Shown here piece after piece: positions 44,501-57,129 of a stretch of 64,000 bases of DNA. The notes beneath the pieces were generated by a model that was given only the letters and a program-made list of their open reading frames with translations, did not search any database and was not told the DNA's origin. The position numbers and the translations under genes were made by a program. The DNA lies in assembly GCF_037975245.1 (NCBI RefSeq), contig NC_092577.1, positions 30,593,398-30,657,397 on the forward strand, in the 5' to 3' direction. Position 1 is the first letter of the stretch. The number at the start of each line of letters is the position of its first letter. This DNA is from Apostichopus japonicus. Lineage: Eukaryota; Echinodermata; Holothuroidea; Aspidochirotida; Stichopodidae.

Positions 44501-47500
44501 CAAAATGTTTTTGTCAAATAAAGCTCATTATTTTAACACAATTCCCATGAAAATCTACTATTCATGATTATTTGTACATGTGAGATTTGGGTATCCCTAT
44601 TGTGAGATGATAGATAAACAATTTTAGTTCTCACAGTTGAGCTGTTAATTAAAGAGTTGGCAATTACACAATATAAGTTCTTGCATTAGTCCATGTAACA
44701 ACTCCCTGATTAGTCTGAGGGCCTGTTGTCTGTGTCTGCTTGCCTGTTGGTTCACACACAATAGCAACAAAGTAAACAAAGCAGCTTAAATATCCAACTA
44801 TACAATGTGTACGCTGTTGCTACATACTGCTCAAATACTGTACGCTTTACAAGCCTACAGTGTGCTAAGTTGTTCTCTGTATTGTTAGAATAAAGTACAC
44901 AAAGGTCACCGCCATTATTCTCCCTAAATTCTGTTATTTTTCCATCGATCAATCTGTGCTCATTATGGCATCGCAAGTGGATTCAGTAAAAGCCACTGTA
45001 TGTATTTTACATCCTACTACAAGCAGGAACTTGCAAAGAAGCCATCATTGGCTTATTAAAGCAGCAAGCTGAAGGAAGTCAGTCACTTAGATTCACATTC
45101 AACGTCCATGATTATGAATTGTCGACAACTCTGTAACTGGACGACATACATTAATCTGGGAGTGACTCGAACCGGGGACCTTATGATTGAAAGGCACTGG
45201 GTTAACCACTGAGCTAACACTATAGCTAACACTGAGCTAACACTTCACTGTGCTAATGAATGACCAAAAAAATTACCCTAACCCTCTGAGAAAAGAGTAT
45301 CTTTGTCTGTACTACTTCTTACCCAAAGGAGGACCACAAGATGAGGACTTTATCTTCTGGAATCTCAGAAATCGAAACCTTGATAACTTAACTTAAACTG
45401 CTATCTAACAAATTGAATTTGAAAATAAACAGCCATTTTTTTTATTAAATCAAAAGTAGACCAAAGTCAACCGTTCTTTTGCCCATTCCACTCTCTTATT
45501 TAGTTTCACAGATGTGTGCACACAATTCCATCCTGAGAGACTTCCACTCCTAGTGACATTTTGGTCTGTTCTAGGTTTGTTACCACAGTATGTAAATGCC
45601 ACCTATTATTATATATATTTATTCAACGCTGGTATAGGTCAGAGTCTGAACACAAGGGAATGCAAACTAACCCCCCCCCCCCCCCCCGCCCCTCTCTCTC
45701 TCTCTCTTCCTGTTAGGACTGATTTGTGTATTGTACATTGTACAATACAGTTGGGATTGATCTTCAGTCATTCATTCACTGAGTCACACCAGTTGCCAGG
45801 GTGTGTATCACTCAAGAGTGAGGTACTGTAAACAGTTCTTAAATGCTTCAGATTCACTGAATATTGTGTGTATGTATGTACACTGTTCATAGTCACAGTA
45901 CAGTGGTACCACCACTAAATTGTCTTGACAGGCAGGCAGCCGTGAGACCTTGATTGTGTGCTGCATGCATGCATGCATGCTTGTGTGTGTGTGTTGTGAG
46001 TGCTGAAATACTGGGAAACTCATTATATACTTTGTGTAGTAGTACCTTTTGTAGATTATCTGGGCAGAGTAAATTGGCTTGAACTGGTTTAATCCAGTCT
46101 GTGGCCTTTTGCTGAGCACAAAGGCAGTTGAACACTAGTCAGTAAACATGTGTACAGATAGATAGATAGATAGATAGATGGTTTATTCAGCCACATGCAT
46201 AAAAATACAATGGAAATTGTTCAAAACACAAGAGCTCTAAAACAGACATGAAATTGAAACGCAAAGCGATGAAACACATATAAAAGTGATATTGCATGAG
46301 TAATAAATACCGGTAGGCTATCGACAATGGTATAAAAACATTGCGATAAAAGTGACGATGTAAAACAGTACGAATGATAAGAAATATGTACGGCAAGAAC
46401 CATAAAATGTATACTTGTACGATAAACAGAGCGCTAAGTCAATAAAACAGAATTCAGAACAAATAAGACATAAGATACAGGGAGTGATAAATAAGTTAGC
46501 GACTATGATGCGCGTTGAAAATCTTCACTGCAGATGGATAAAAACTGTTGGTAAAACGCTTCGAACCTCTAAAAGCTAGTAATCTATTTCCTGAGGGAAG
46601 GAAATTGAAATGCACAAATGCTGGGTGGGAATGATCTTTCATAATACAGTCTACACGCCTCAGTGCTCGCTCCTGATATAGTGAATGGAGGGACGGTAGA
46701 CTAGTGCCAATTATACGCTCAGCACTCCTGATAACTGACTGAAGTTTCCCTAGATCCCTCTGACTCACACGACTAAACCAGACTAAAATGTTTGTAGTTA
46801 AAATACTCTCTATAATTGCACGATAGAAATTCACTAAAATAAAATCACTAACACCATAAGATTTAAGAGTCCGTAAAAAGAATAGTCTCTGACGTCCCTT
46901 CTTCAATATTTCATGTGAATTTTCATTCCAAGACAAATTTTCCATAATGAATGTGCCTAATAATTTAAATGTGTGCACCTGCTCTACAGCAGAACCATTT
47001 ATGATCAGAGGGTCCTTTGTATTTTTGTTACGCCTAAAGTCCACAATCAGTTCCTTGGTTTTGTCCACATTACAGTAGCATTGGTTAACAGTGCAATCTC
47101 TGAGACAGACAGATGATGATAATGGGTACCTCAGAGGCAGGAATGTGTGTGCCTACAACACAATTGAATTACCCAGACATATACATAACATGTACCAGAC
47201 GCTGTGTGAATTTCAATGACACAATATAAATGCTACAGAAATTGGCACAAGAGTGATGTGGTTGTATAGTAACGAACTGTAATGCTGATACTGCACCACT
47301 GCACACATATATTAACTATTGAGATATATGTACAAGTGCTGAATGTTAAAATACCAGTCACAACTAAGCAACTTGTGAAAGCAAGGTTGATTTTAGAGTT
47401 TCCTGATCATCAAAGTTCATAAAAACAAAATTCTATTCACAAGGTTATCCAAAGGTTACCCAGTTCCTCAAAAGCAGCTTGCTTCCCAATGGACAGGTGC

Positions 47501-50500
47501 ATTAATCTTGCTTTACAGTCAAAAGTTAATTTGTGGAAGGGAAAACCAGTTTAAAGAAATATTCAGCTATAAGGCTTTCTTAGAAAGCAACCACAAACAA
47601 ACATGTTTACGGTTAAACCCCAAACCCAACCATCAATATTGGTCTATGTGATAGAGAAAACGGCAATGAACGACTTCCCCAAAGACAGTTACGAAATATC
47701 TCATTCCGTTCGGGAGATACCACAGATTTAAAATGTTTCTTTTACATGTATATAAGTCCAAAAGACTTGATCAAGTCTAACTATGACATCATCGAGCTTC
47801 AATTCGATATGATTTTTTTCTGCTTTTTTTTTCGGCAATGTTTATTTCCTGTAATGGAGACGGGTTTGCAAATGCCAAATCGAAAATATCAAGCTCCCTG
47901 CATGACCATTACCTGGCATTGGTTACAAGGGTCAATACTGCACACATACGCTGTATATATCACCTCCCAAATGTGAAAAGAAAAAACAGAAAATATTACA
48001 GGTCCCAGATCCTAGTGGTACTATGACATCACAGATTAATAAAATGACTGCTTCAAACATACAACTTTTCAAATAGGACATCTTTCCCAGATGGAACAAG
48101 ATCTTTCTCATCCGTTTGGGGGGATTTGTTCTTCTGAAAGATCTCTGTCATATTTAAGCAGGCCTCAGATGATCGTTTGTGTAATGCCTTTGACTTGAAT
48201 AAGAGTACTGTGCACCAATCCACAGATACTGTAGTGTGGACAGTGGTCTTGACGCTGAATGATGCTGATCTTTTTTCGTTTCAGAAGTGGGGGTGGGGGG
48301 TAGGAGAGAATGGGGAGTAATGCTGAAAAAAAGTAGCAGCAAGAGATTTATATAATATTACACAATCCTGTATGAAACTGAACAGGAGGACTCTTACAAA
48401 ACTGTTATCGACCATCCATGCAACATGGTATCACTATACCAACAAGGAAGTTAATGCATGGATTCATCCATGTATGTGATCCTTGGAAATGTTCAATAAA
48501 TTGATAACAGACATTGTAATCCAGCTGTGAAATTTTTAAAATGTCACAAAAAAATGTGTAATGTATATGACCACCCTGGTTCAACAAAGAAACAATATTT
48601 GCTCAACTACCGATTCCATTCCTCGGCTAATGTATGTACACAGCCTGTTGAAAAAATATTATGCAGTATCTGGCATAACCAAGTATATATATATGTGTGC
48701 TGTACTTTGAAACCTATTCGAAAATGAAAGACTTCCTGTAAGGGTAAACATCCCTAATAGATAAACTGCAGTGAATTAGTTATTGAACAGCCGGGACTTG
48801 ATGTATCCAACCAGTCACTGCATTAGACAGTTAGTCATTTCAAACGTACCAGGATTCAACGCAAAACAGAATTAAAAAGATTATCAAGGAACATCTACAA
48901 TGATGACATCACTGACGATAATCTCCTTGATGGAGGAATGAAGGGTCTACATGGCCAAAAAGGAGGTTTACTACTATAAAGTATCAATGAAACGATATCA
49001 ACAGTTACGATGATGACATTATTGAGGAAAAGTCAGTGCAGGGATATTTTCTCGTTCCCTAGTTACAGCCACACTTCCCGACACCAAGATATAGGACACT
49101 ACTTGTACACTACTGTAGAACACTGGGTTAATTCATCTGTAGTCTGCCAGCATAAATAACCTTAACTGTCAATCACACTGTAGTAGATAAGATCTCGAGA
49201 AGCAGGTATCTGCATAAAATTCGTCACCAATTGCGGCTGTTTTTACGAGGGTAATACTACTGCAATTAGGAATTCAATTCATCAAACTAAGAACCACTGA
49301 GATGCACAAAAGCAATGGGACCTTCTGTGTTAAAACACTGCTATGCATCTTTACCTTGGTATATATACAGTAGCATTATGCCCATTTGCAAAGCATTTTG
49401 TGATTCTACATGATGGGTAAATTACTGTACATATTTGCTCTTGCATAGCAATCTTGACTATTTGGGATTCAGCATTTTGCTATGCAATGCTGGATATATT
49501 TCCCTGCCCCCCCCCAAACTCCCCCAACAACCAACCTTCCAACACCAAATCTAACAGATTTTCCAGGCATTTGTACTGGTCTCTTGCTGGTAACTTTCTT
49601 GGTCCAATTAGCTACTCCCTGGAAACAATACAGAACACTGTTTGCTTCATGTCAATACATCAAATGTATGCATTCAACGCTTAGGGCGAAAGTACCCATG
49701 ATAGTGAAAAGCAAACAAAGTCTAGCTAATTATTGTACAGTTAGTTATGAAGGAAACAAAAATTTACAGACTGTATGAAACAGGCCTAGTTCTGAGTACA
49801 TATCTAAATAACACATTGAATGAACAATGTCTGTTGGTTAGATTGACATTTAGGACAGTTACAATACTGCATGCATCGCCACAGCCGTTTAGCAAACATT
49901 TCCAGCTCGGTACAGTGCTGTAGACACACATCAATGTAACACCATGGACAATCATTTTGCCCAGGATATATACTTCCAAGGCCAGTTTACTGCACATGTA
50001 AGGCTGATCATGGCAAATCAGAAGTTGAATGTTGAAGCTAATCACATTGTTAGCGCACTGTGTTTAAAGTAGAACGATAGTGACAGAAAAAAAATCTCTC
50101 ATTTTCATATATAATGTAGTTTATATGTTACCAAGCAACATATATTTTTAATTTTCCAAATAGCACACCGGAAAGTTATAAAAAAGGGAATTAAAACATC
50201 GTTTTTTCGCCTCCGTAATTTAGGAATTTGCAAACACTGCAACGACCTTGAACAGCCCTCAGGTCAGTGAATGACGTCACTGTGATGATCTTTTTCTGTT
50301 GTGAACTGTTCAGTACGGAGCTGTGCGTGCATTTCGTGTCAGCATAACTGTTATTTTCCGGCGTAATGTTCAAGACATAAATAGATAATGAATATCATAG
50401 TGTTTCTTGATTTCTTCACCACGTGTTTACAAGTTTTTTTTAACGAAATTTGCGGCGATTTCGCAACGATTTCCCAATATCTGAAGAGGTAACTCGCAAG

Positions 50501-53500
50501 CTGACCCAAAGTAACGTAAATCTCAAAATCACGTTTTTGGCGGGTTTTATACAGAGTGATATATGAATGTGCTCACTTACCAGCCAAACTGGCACAATAA
50601 CAATAGTGATGATAGTCTCAAACGTATATTAGTATAACATCCGAAAGAAAATCCAAAGTTCTAAACAAAGTAGATTCGCTTGTATGCACTAGGCCTACTG
50701 TAAAACATAAACGTTCCTTGTTCCGTGCGTCATTAAATCCAACAGAAAGGTTTCATTGAGCTTAAAATACAACCGCATTCGAACTCAATCCAGTTGTTAG
50801 TCTAGCTCGAACAATTTTCTCACTACATGCAATGCCTATGGCGTTTATTCACATGCATGCCTCGTGGTTTGGGCTTCAGGAGGAATCGTATTCAAGCCCA
50901 ACTTCACTTAGGTCCGCAAACGGTACTTTCACACTGTGCAAACATAAGTGACAGTGTGCGCTACTGTAAGTAATACTTACACGATGTTTTGTTTCGCTCG
51001 AGCATACACACATTTCCTATTCGTATTACATTTAAAGTGGTTTGGAGGGTATGAACACATCTCTGCCCAAAAAACTCTGCCTAAGCGACGTCCATGCCCC
51101 AATTGAAATTTGCACGTGGATTCTCTCCTCACATAGTCATTAGGTTGTTCACGTCTGACATGTCTTCCAGTTCCAACACTTACTGTTGCATTTATCGGGA
51201 TATATATAAATAATGCGGCATAAAAGCATCAATCTTTCAAACTTTTATTACTTTAGTGACCTTGCCACACGCAAATTTCAATTGGGCCCGAGAATGATCT
51301 TCTGTGAAGTGGGCAGAACAAACTTTCACATTCTTGCCATGTGAAACTCCTGGTGCGATGAAGTCTTTCCTGGTTCTCCTCACAAATCGTATCCAGAGTT
51401 TCCGATATCTCTCACTACATTTTCCGCTTGGAAAATTGAAAAAAACTTATTGTAGAGTCCACATTCGTTCTGTTGCATCCCCCTACAACGCAATTTCTTG
51501 GATTTTGCTAGTGGTTTACGTTGTTTGTCGAGTCCAATATAGAGTAGGTTGCAACTAAACTTACACACTAAGTGCACACTGCTGAAGTACACTACGCAGA
51601 GCTCACGTTGTTATCATCATAATGACGTCACATGTCACTGTAGATCACGTGATCATCATATCGCTTTTCGCGAAAAGCCCAATTTTTGTTTAAAAAATGA
51701 ACGAGTTTAGGATTTTTTTTAAGCCTTTCCCAACATCGGATTGACTTGAATTTTCACATGTGTAAAATGGAAACCAACTAGAATACTCATGAATAAAATC
51801 GTATTTTTTCGTCGATGGTGAAAAATCACTATCGTTCATCTTTAAGATAGCACTTTTTGTTTTGTCCATCAAGCGAACCTCAAAGGTTACCCATCAGAAG
51901 TAACGGACGTATCGCAGCAAACACGGACGTACTGCTGCAAACATGGATCTACTGTAGCCATGTTGTCAAGATGTCAAAGTTGAAAGTTCGCACCAATGTT
52001 CCCAGGCTGAAGTTTCAATTGTAATTACTGCAGTTCATGTTTCATAAATGCTCCGTGAAACTGTTTCATTTCGCTACACCTAATTTCAACTGTACGGTCT
52101 GGGTTTACACTTTACACCATATGTAGCGTATGTCGGCTCTTTTTACGTGGAGCAGGAAATGTTAGCTATATCCCTGAGTAAACTCTTGTGACCTCGTATC
52201 TTCGTCCTTTGACAGCAACAGGCGAGTCATATGGCATTACCACAATCTTCAATAAGTAAAAATTCTAGAACAGCATAGAGAACAAAAACAAAACTCACAT
52301 CTACAGATTACAAACACTGTGGCAATGGGTCAGGGCCATTTGCATATAAAGAACTAATTTGATAAGTTACAAGTCACAAGTGTGACATGATTTTGGAACC
52401 AGCTATTTTTTGTGAAATTGGTACAGTTTAAAGTTCAGGGCTGGTTCACTTTTCAAATTCTGAAAACATATCTGACAGTATTTCCTCATTGCTATAAGTG
52501 TGCAATAGCCATTGAAACAAGTAATACTCTCATATTTAACTACAAAATTATTAGCTCAATGACAATTGTTATACGACACTCAATTAATAACCATACTAAT
52601 TACCTACTTCCACCCTGCAACAATTTGTTAAGCTTATTCAAACACTATTAACCAGTACAAGATATGACTAAATTGCAACAGTATTAACTAATAGTTGACC
52701 AATGTGAACAGTATCGTCACTAGGATTTTAAGAGTGTGTCCGTGGGATGCAACGTCATAAACATGTTTGCGTCCACTCAGAAAACCTTGCGTCCCTGCAG
52801 TCCTCCATTAAAACATGATATTTAAAATACCTCTACAGGAATACAGATACAATACTTAACTACAATGAAACCTGACAACACATTGGATTGTGTGCAACAA
52901 AAGCCTATATTATTGATAGGTCTATGTAATATGCATGAAAAGAAAATACATATTATGAAACCTTTAACTAATACACAACAGCAAAATTACTGTCGAATTC
53001 CAAAGCCGGTAATTCTGCCGTTGACTACTGTAGCTACAGTAACTTATTTGCTGGCCTAGACATCATGCAATGCTTACTACTATATGGTATACACAACTCC
53101 TTTGGTTTTTTTTTAAAAGAACAAAAGATTTTCCATTCAAAAATGTGTGTTGTTATGTTTGCATAGGCCTAGTTTTGAGTAAACATGTACGTGGGGTTTG
53201 TTACTCAAGAAAAGTTTGTCTGCCGTGACGCAAACAATTTGAAGATTTTGCGTCCCTGGCTACAAACTTTGCGTCCCGGACGCAGAATGCTGCATTCGTA
53301 AAAATGCCGGTGAAGCTCCAATACTGAATACTCTACATGAATGTGCCTTCAAAGGTAACCTTGGCACAAGTTAGGATCACTTACAATACATATTTGTCTA
53401 TCATGTGTGCCAATCTGTAATAATTTACAATGTGTGAAATCTCCCAACATTTGTTCACGACATGTAAATAAAATACTCCGCCCTACAAAGTCTACACTGT

Positions 53501-56500
53501 GCACTGTGTGTATAAAATATATTGATAATGCTACCGTTTCTCCACCTTTCTCACAATCTTTCATCTGAGCAGAAAGATTTCAACTTGTGTCGTAATTCAT
53601 TGACAATGGAAATCAGTTTCCAAAGGACACACAGTCTAATAATAATTTGCTATGCTATGCTGGGCTGCACATGTACAGTATGTATGTTTTCCTACAGTAT
53701 CAGAATATGGTATTGTAGTGCCATAACCTTCAAATGTCAGACACATTGAGATTGAAAATTGGGTCAGAAGATTGTGCATCACACAAAGACCAGAACAGAA
53801 TGCCAAGAGATTGTATTAGATATTGGTGTGTAAAGAATGAATGTGTTCTGGATTCATGAAAAGAGACCATGTCAGTCATTTTTACAAAACTTGTACACAT
53901 ATGGTAAAAATATGATAAAGACAAGCGTTCACGCCGCATGAGGGGAATGCGCCTTGCATCTTAATTATGACAGGCACTACAGTGCAACAGTTGAAACTAA
54001 AACCATAAATTTTACATGAACATGTAGAGTCTGATTGAAATGTACAGGTTTATGTGTGGCAATAGTTCTTAACCATGCCCAAACAAGTTCTTCTAAATCT
54101 ACAGTATGGCCATGTATGCCTTAAAGAAGCATCCTGATCCTTTTGAAATGTCAAAAGCTGTGTGGGTTAATAATCATCCCCTTTAGAATGAAGATTACCC
54201 TTTCGTTTGCATTCAGTCCTCCCTTCTTGTCAATAAGTGCCTTTCAACGGTGATTGTACAAAATATTAAATATTGCAGAAGGATTTACAGTACTGGATTA
54301 GTCTTTAAGTTGCCTTATTTTTTATAGAATCAGTTCTATGTCTGTTGTCATTACAGCAGTAGCTGAGCACAGCTTGGCTAAAAATCACTAATCTATAGTA
54401 ATACTATATACTATACAGTTATAAAGTATACAGTAATAGTTATAAAGCTTGAGTATTTCAACATGTCATGCACAATAGTTTCTACATTGTATAATGTATA
54501 CATACACACACTATTCAGTACAGACAAGACAAAGGACACTAACAGGATATTGAATCAAGTACCACGCTCCCCCATTGGCTTTGAAATATTGAAGCTTGAT
54601 CTATCCTTCCAAGAAAAAGAATTGGTACACCTGCGGTACTGACAGAGCACACTTACACACACACACACACACACATAAACTGTGTACCTCAATTGACATA
54701 GTAAGTGATGCAATGAGACAGATTTTAAGTTGTAAATACCATGGTAACAAAGATGGTCTTGAAAGACATGCTTTGTTAGGGGGTTCTGACACTGGGTTTG
54801 CTTGCTCTGTGCTATTTTATGTGTCATTGTCTAAGGTTGAAGAGCTACATAGAAAATCTAGCCGATGTTGGACTAGCAGCACTTATTTCAACCCTTCATT
54901 CCTGGTAAAGGTCAACCACATTTTTATGGTTAAGTATAAATTTGCTCAGGGGTAAAGTCAGGCAGGCTCTGTATGTTTAAAGGCTAGATCATACTACACA
55001 CTACACACAAAGTGAATGCAGACCTAACAGTTCAAATTTATACCTTAGACGCCACGCTGAAAAAAACTTGTGCAATTTTTATGAAAAGATTTGTGTGGCA
55101 GTTTATGGAAGACCAACTTACAATATTTGCTGTGGAGTATGTACAGTACTTACATCCTCCAAAGCACTGTAGACATTAACTGGTAAAAATTTGTTGAGCA
55201 TTCAAATTTTTTTATTGAAGGCTTTTCAATTTTTCCATTATAAAAGATACAATGGTTCCTACTACTGTTAGGTATAATAACCGATGACTTTGCACTTGTA
55301 TGGTAGTAGCAAGTTATGACCAGTTTTTGCATCTACAGCAGTTTGCAACCCAGTTTAAACTTGCATGCTGTATGAGAGAAAGGTCATTCACAAATGAATA
55401 CAAACCAACAGTGTGAGTGCACTATAGGCCTACATGTTAAAAGTTCAGCACAAACCAACAACTCGATATACTTTGCACTGTGCAGCATGAATACACAAAT
55501 TTATTTACGATCATTCCTTCCTATTCAGTTACAAAACTGAAGGACTGCCTTTTTTTCTTCAAATTGTTTACGCTTCACATCCCTTGCAGACTTTGTCGCA
55601 TGTTTATCAAATTTAATTGCAAGTGACTTACAGTGTCAAAACTCGTAGAACGGATAACAAAGATTCTATTAGCAACTCATTTCCACAACCTGAAGATTTC
55701 AAAGAAGCCACAGGAAGAGGAAGGACAAATTTGTCTCTGCTGACCACATTGTGGATGTACCAGTTTGCCACAGTGGATTGCAGCATAAATCTGTACCGAT
55801 ATCGTCAAGTTTGGACGAGGGGACTTTTACTAGATGCTGCACACATATGCAATGCCAGGCATGTTTGTTTTTCATTCATTTCATTTATTTATCTTTATTT
55901 TTATTCCCACAACAATATGCAACATATATACATATACTTGAAGTATGAAAACATACAGCTCATAGTTGTTCAAGGAAAATGTTCTAGGCACCTTCCATGT
56001 ACATGACATAGTAGAACATTCACCATGAAGGAAAGGGACAAAGAAACTAAAAGCAGTGTACTGTACACATTTAACAGACAACAGAAATGAATGAACGCAA
56101 TATCAAATGAGATGACAATGGAACAAGCTTTCTATCCCTCCAAAATTGCTTTCGTATAATTCAAAAAGTCATTTGTATTCCATATCAATTGTGCTACATG
56201 GAATGCATTTTCCAAGTACTGCAACATGACGATGGTTTACTGGACATGGTTGGAAATTTGCAAAACCTCACTCCAAAATTGCTTTGAAAGACTCGGTATT
56301 GTGCAGACATCTTTAAGACAAGTAGTCTGTTTAAAACATATCATGTGACATATGTACATATATATACCACAACACAGACTCATACTTGCTGCATTTGGAC
56401 AGCAGGGATAAAATAGCTATTAATATTAAAACACAACTAGTCGCTTAAGCCTCAGTCAGCTTTCAGTTATGATATGCAAACAAGCTAAATCGGCTACTTC

Positions 56501-57109
56501 CCTTTCAAATTTGCGGAGTCAGAAAGTATCTATTCCTTTAGGGTTGCAACTAGTTACATATATGTGGCACTCCACATAAAATAGGTCATACAATAATTGC
56601 AATTGGTGTTCGATCAGAACGCAAGCTCTTTGTACGAGACGCACCCTTTTTTGGAGCTTGCGTCGTCCCTGAACAATACTTAGGTCCATTTGCAAAACCC
56701 TGAATTCAAACAATGCATATTATTCTTTGCGCATCACTGTTCTGATATCACTCTGCATCATTGTAAATCAGTTGTCATCCCTTCCACGAAAGCACTGATG
56801 CCCCAAACGAGACCAATAACCTCAAAATTTGAAAAACTTACTGATTTCTGCCAAGAGGAATACTGGAAGTGTCCACACACCGCCTATCATCAATTTACTA
56901 TCGTACAGCACGATTGTCATGAGACCTCCACAAGTATGCTAACCTTGTACACGAATTGCAGACCAACATTAAACATTTAACTCCCTTTCAAGGGATGTAC
57001 TTACCCCGATAAATTCTGGTAGCCCGTTGCTGTCGGGGTTATGGATGATCAAGAACCTCATGTGCTTGTACTTGACCTCCACGGGAGCTGGTCGTACTCG
57101 AGAACTCAT
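35446..57109 (-). CDS. PTP4A: PRL-type protein tyrosine phosphatase (PTP4A), complete four-exon coding region
   Basis: Small prenylated dual-specificity-like phosphatase of the PRL family; in animals PRLs act at the plasma membrane and endosomes and bind CNNM magnesium transporters. Joining 57109-57005, 40528-40436, 36484-36279 and 35593-35446 gives 183 residues (human about 173). Phases are 0, 0, 2. Key residues fall at the same numbers as in human PRL-1: C49 (redox partner), D72 (general acid), and C104 and R110 in HCMAGLGRAP. The WPD loop reads DLVFDDG where vertebrate PRLs have DWPFDDG. The tail has a polybasic stretch (KWFKWYKKNN) and ends CCIQ, a CAAX prenylation box. The chosen start, MSSRVRPAPVEV, lines up with the family N-terminus; an in-frame ATG at 57131-57133 would add eight residues but probably lies before a splice acceptor. 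Which of the vertebrate paralogues 1-3 it equals is not a meaningful question if it is the single invertebrate gene. Confidence 0.94.
36279..36484 (-). CDS. PTP4A: PTP4A exon 3 (catalytic)
   Basis: The acceptor CTCTCTACAG precedes GATTTGGTT and the donor is AGAGA|GTAAGT, phase 2. Encodes residues 67-134 plus two bases: the WPD-loop equivalent DLVFDDG and the P-loop HCMAGLGRAP. Confidence 0.95.
38543..38590 (+). pseudogene. Possible Penelope-type reverse transcriptase scrap
   Basis: One frame reads KFVTMDVSYLYTNIPHD, which resembles the DVSSLYTNIP motif of Penelope-like and related reverse transcriptases. It is too short for certainty. Confidence 0.4.
38605..39370 (+). mobile_element. Broken DIRS-like (tyrosine recombinase) retroelement
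   Basis: In shifting frames it shows YINKTGTS and HIAGKENLTA (RNase H-like end), LFASVTNAKFPV (the DLFAT..N.KLP motif of DIRS pol), and then RQPSTIRTYDSRL, MARFFEWCSHIQYRPV and LADVMMLLFSQGKQSNTIRN, which matches the start of DIRS-type tyrosine recombinases. Several frameshifts and stops (for example TGA near 39234) make it non-functional. Its GC content is higher than that of the surrounding intron. Confidence 0.65.
40229..40259. repeat. Interrupted CA microsatellite
   Basis: CACACACA blocks interrupted by TACGCACG in the PTP4A intron. Confidence 0.85.
40436..40528 (-). CDS. PTP4A: PTP4A exon 2
   Basis: The acceptor TTATTCACAG precedes GAGCTGAAA and the donor is TTCTG|GTAAGC. The 93 bases encode residues 36-66 with ELKKRDVQEVVRVCEPKYDK; C49 is the redox-partner cysteine. 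Phase is 0 on both sides. Confidence 0.93.
41606..41790. repeat. 25-bp tandem array
   Basis: About seven to eight copies of ACCAGACACATTTATTTAAC plus AGAAT. Two variants (ACCAGACAC and ACCAAACAC) alternate, so a 50-bp higher-order unit is visible. There are no unique spacers, so it is not CRISPR-like. Confidence 0.92.
42040..42135. repeat. Direct repeat, copy A (partner 42487-42582)
   Basis: GCAAAGATGCAT, TTTTGTACACAGAAAC, ATAGTACTTCAT and GAGACAAAGTTCA are shared with 42487-42582 at roughly 90% identity by eye. The 350 bases between the copies include a GC hairpin and a dispersed repeat. Confidence 0.85.
42158..42182. repeat. Perfect GC-rich hairpin
   Basis: GGGTGGCGGG, loop CAAAC, CCCGCCACCC: a perfect 10-bp stem in an otherwise AT-rich intron. 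Confidence 0.9.
42348..42475 (+). repeat. Dispersed repeat with CGACCGG hairpin, copy 2
   Basis: Shares ends and the CGACCGG/CCGGTCG stem with 10491-10630; the loop is AGGGAG here and AAGTAG there. Confidence 0.6.
42487..42582. repeat. Direct repeat, copy B (partner 42040-42135)
   Basis: See the partner. The copies are 447 bp apart in the same orientation. Confidence 0.85.
43155..43230. repeat. C-rich CCCCTCACCCTT repeat
   Basis: Repeated CCCCTCACCCTT units followed by a C11 run. The minus strand is G-rich with several G3-G4 tracts. Confidence 0.88.
45090..45220 (-). mobile_element. tRNA-derived SINE, copy 2
   Basis: On the minus strand: GTTAGCTCAGTGGTTAACCC, GGTTCGAGTCACTCCCAG and TGTCGTCCAGTTACAGAG, matching 22986-23110 in order. 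A short CTAACACT repeat lies at its head (45215-45243). Confidence 0.78.
45670..45710. repeat. Poly-C and CT repeat
   Basis: About 17 C followed by GCCCCTCTCTCTCTCTCTC. Confidence 0.9.
46155..47100 (-). mobile_element. 5'-truncated non-LTR retrotransposon (LINE)
   Basis: The frame from 47068 to 46496 (and somewhat upstream, with CNVDKTKELIVDF) is the C-terminal part of a LINE reverse transcriptase: KTKELIVDFRR, a thumb region with FKLLGTFI and LSWNEN, then RLFFLRTLKSYGV, NFYRAIIESILT, LPSLHSLYQERALRRV and LPSGNRLL. It ends at a stop about 340 bp before the 3' end. The element finishes in AATAAACCATCTATC with a (GATA)6-type tail (46155-46180 on the plus strand). Tails of short tandem repeats are known from CR1/L2-like LINEs. 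The polymerase core is missing, so it is dead. Confidence 0.85.
50200..51680. promoter_or_regulatory. CpG-rich block with two CRE palindromes in PTP4A intron 1
   Basis: CpG is dense here compared with the neighbouring intron. TGACGTCA occurs at 50272-50279 and 51623-51630. CACGTG E-boxes lie near 50422 and 51645, and a TTTTCGCGAAAA palindrome lies near 51666. It looks like an internal promoter or enhancer, though a GC-rich transposon is an alternative. No exon was recognised in it. Confidence 0.35.
52735..53312. mobile_element. Possible MITE with GCGTCC subterminal repeats
   Basis: GCGTCC or its complement occurs several times near each end (for example TTGCGTCCCTGCAG and TTTGCGTCCCTGG). The outer ends are weakly inverted (GGATTTTAAGAGTG against GCATTTTTACGAATG). 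No target duplication was found. Confidence 0.35.
54654..54676. repeat. CA microsatellite
   Basis: A run of about eleven CA units. Confidence 0.9.
57005..57109 (-). CDS. PTP4A: PTP4A exon 1 (first coding)
   Basis: ATG at 57107-57109. The 105 bases encode MSSRVRPAPVEVKYKHMRFL and the following 15 residues. The donor is ATCGGG|GTAAGT, phase 0. A possible acceptor GGATTACAG (57121-57129 on the plus strand) would start this exon 11 bases before the ATG, implying a 5' non-coding exon further upstream. Confidence 0.92.
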
Positions 57110-57129
57110 TGTGCTCTCTGCTGTAATCC

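Larger units (their letters stand above)
40529..57004. other. PTP4A large intron (16.5 kb)
   Basis: No exon of the gene is missing, since the protein is continuous across it. It carries tandem arrays, a short duplication, a SINE, a LINE fragment and a CpG-rich block (50200-51680). Between these, including 47.1-50.2 kb and 53.3-57.0 kb, I see only AT-rich sequence and chance open frames. Confidence 0.6.
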
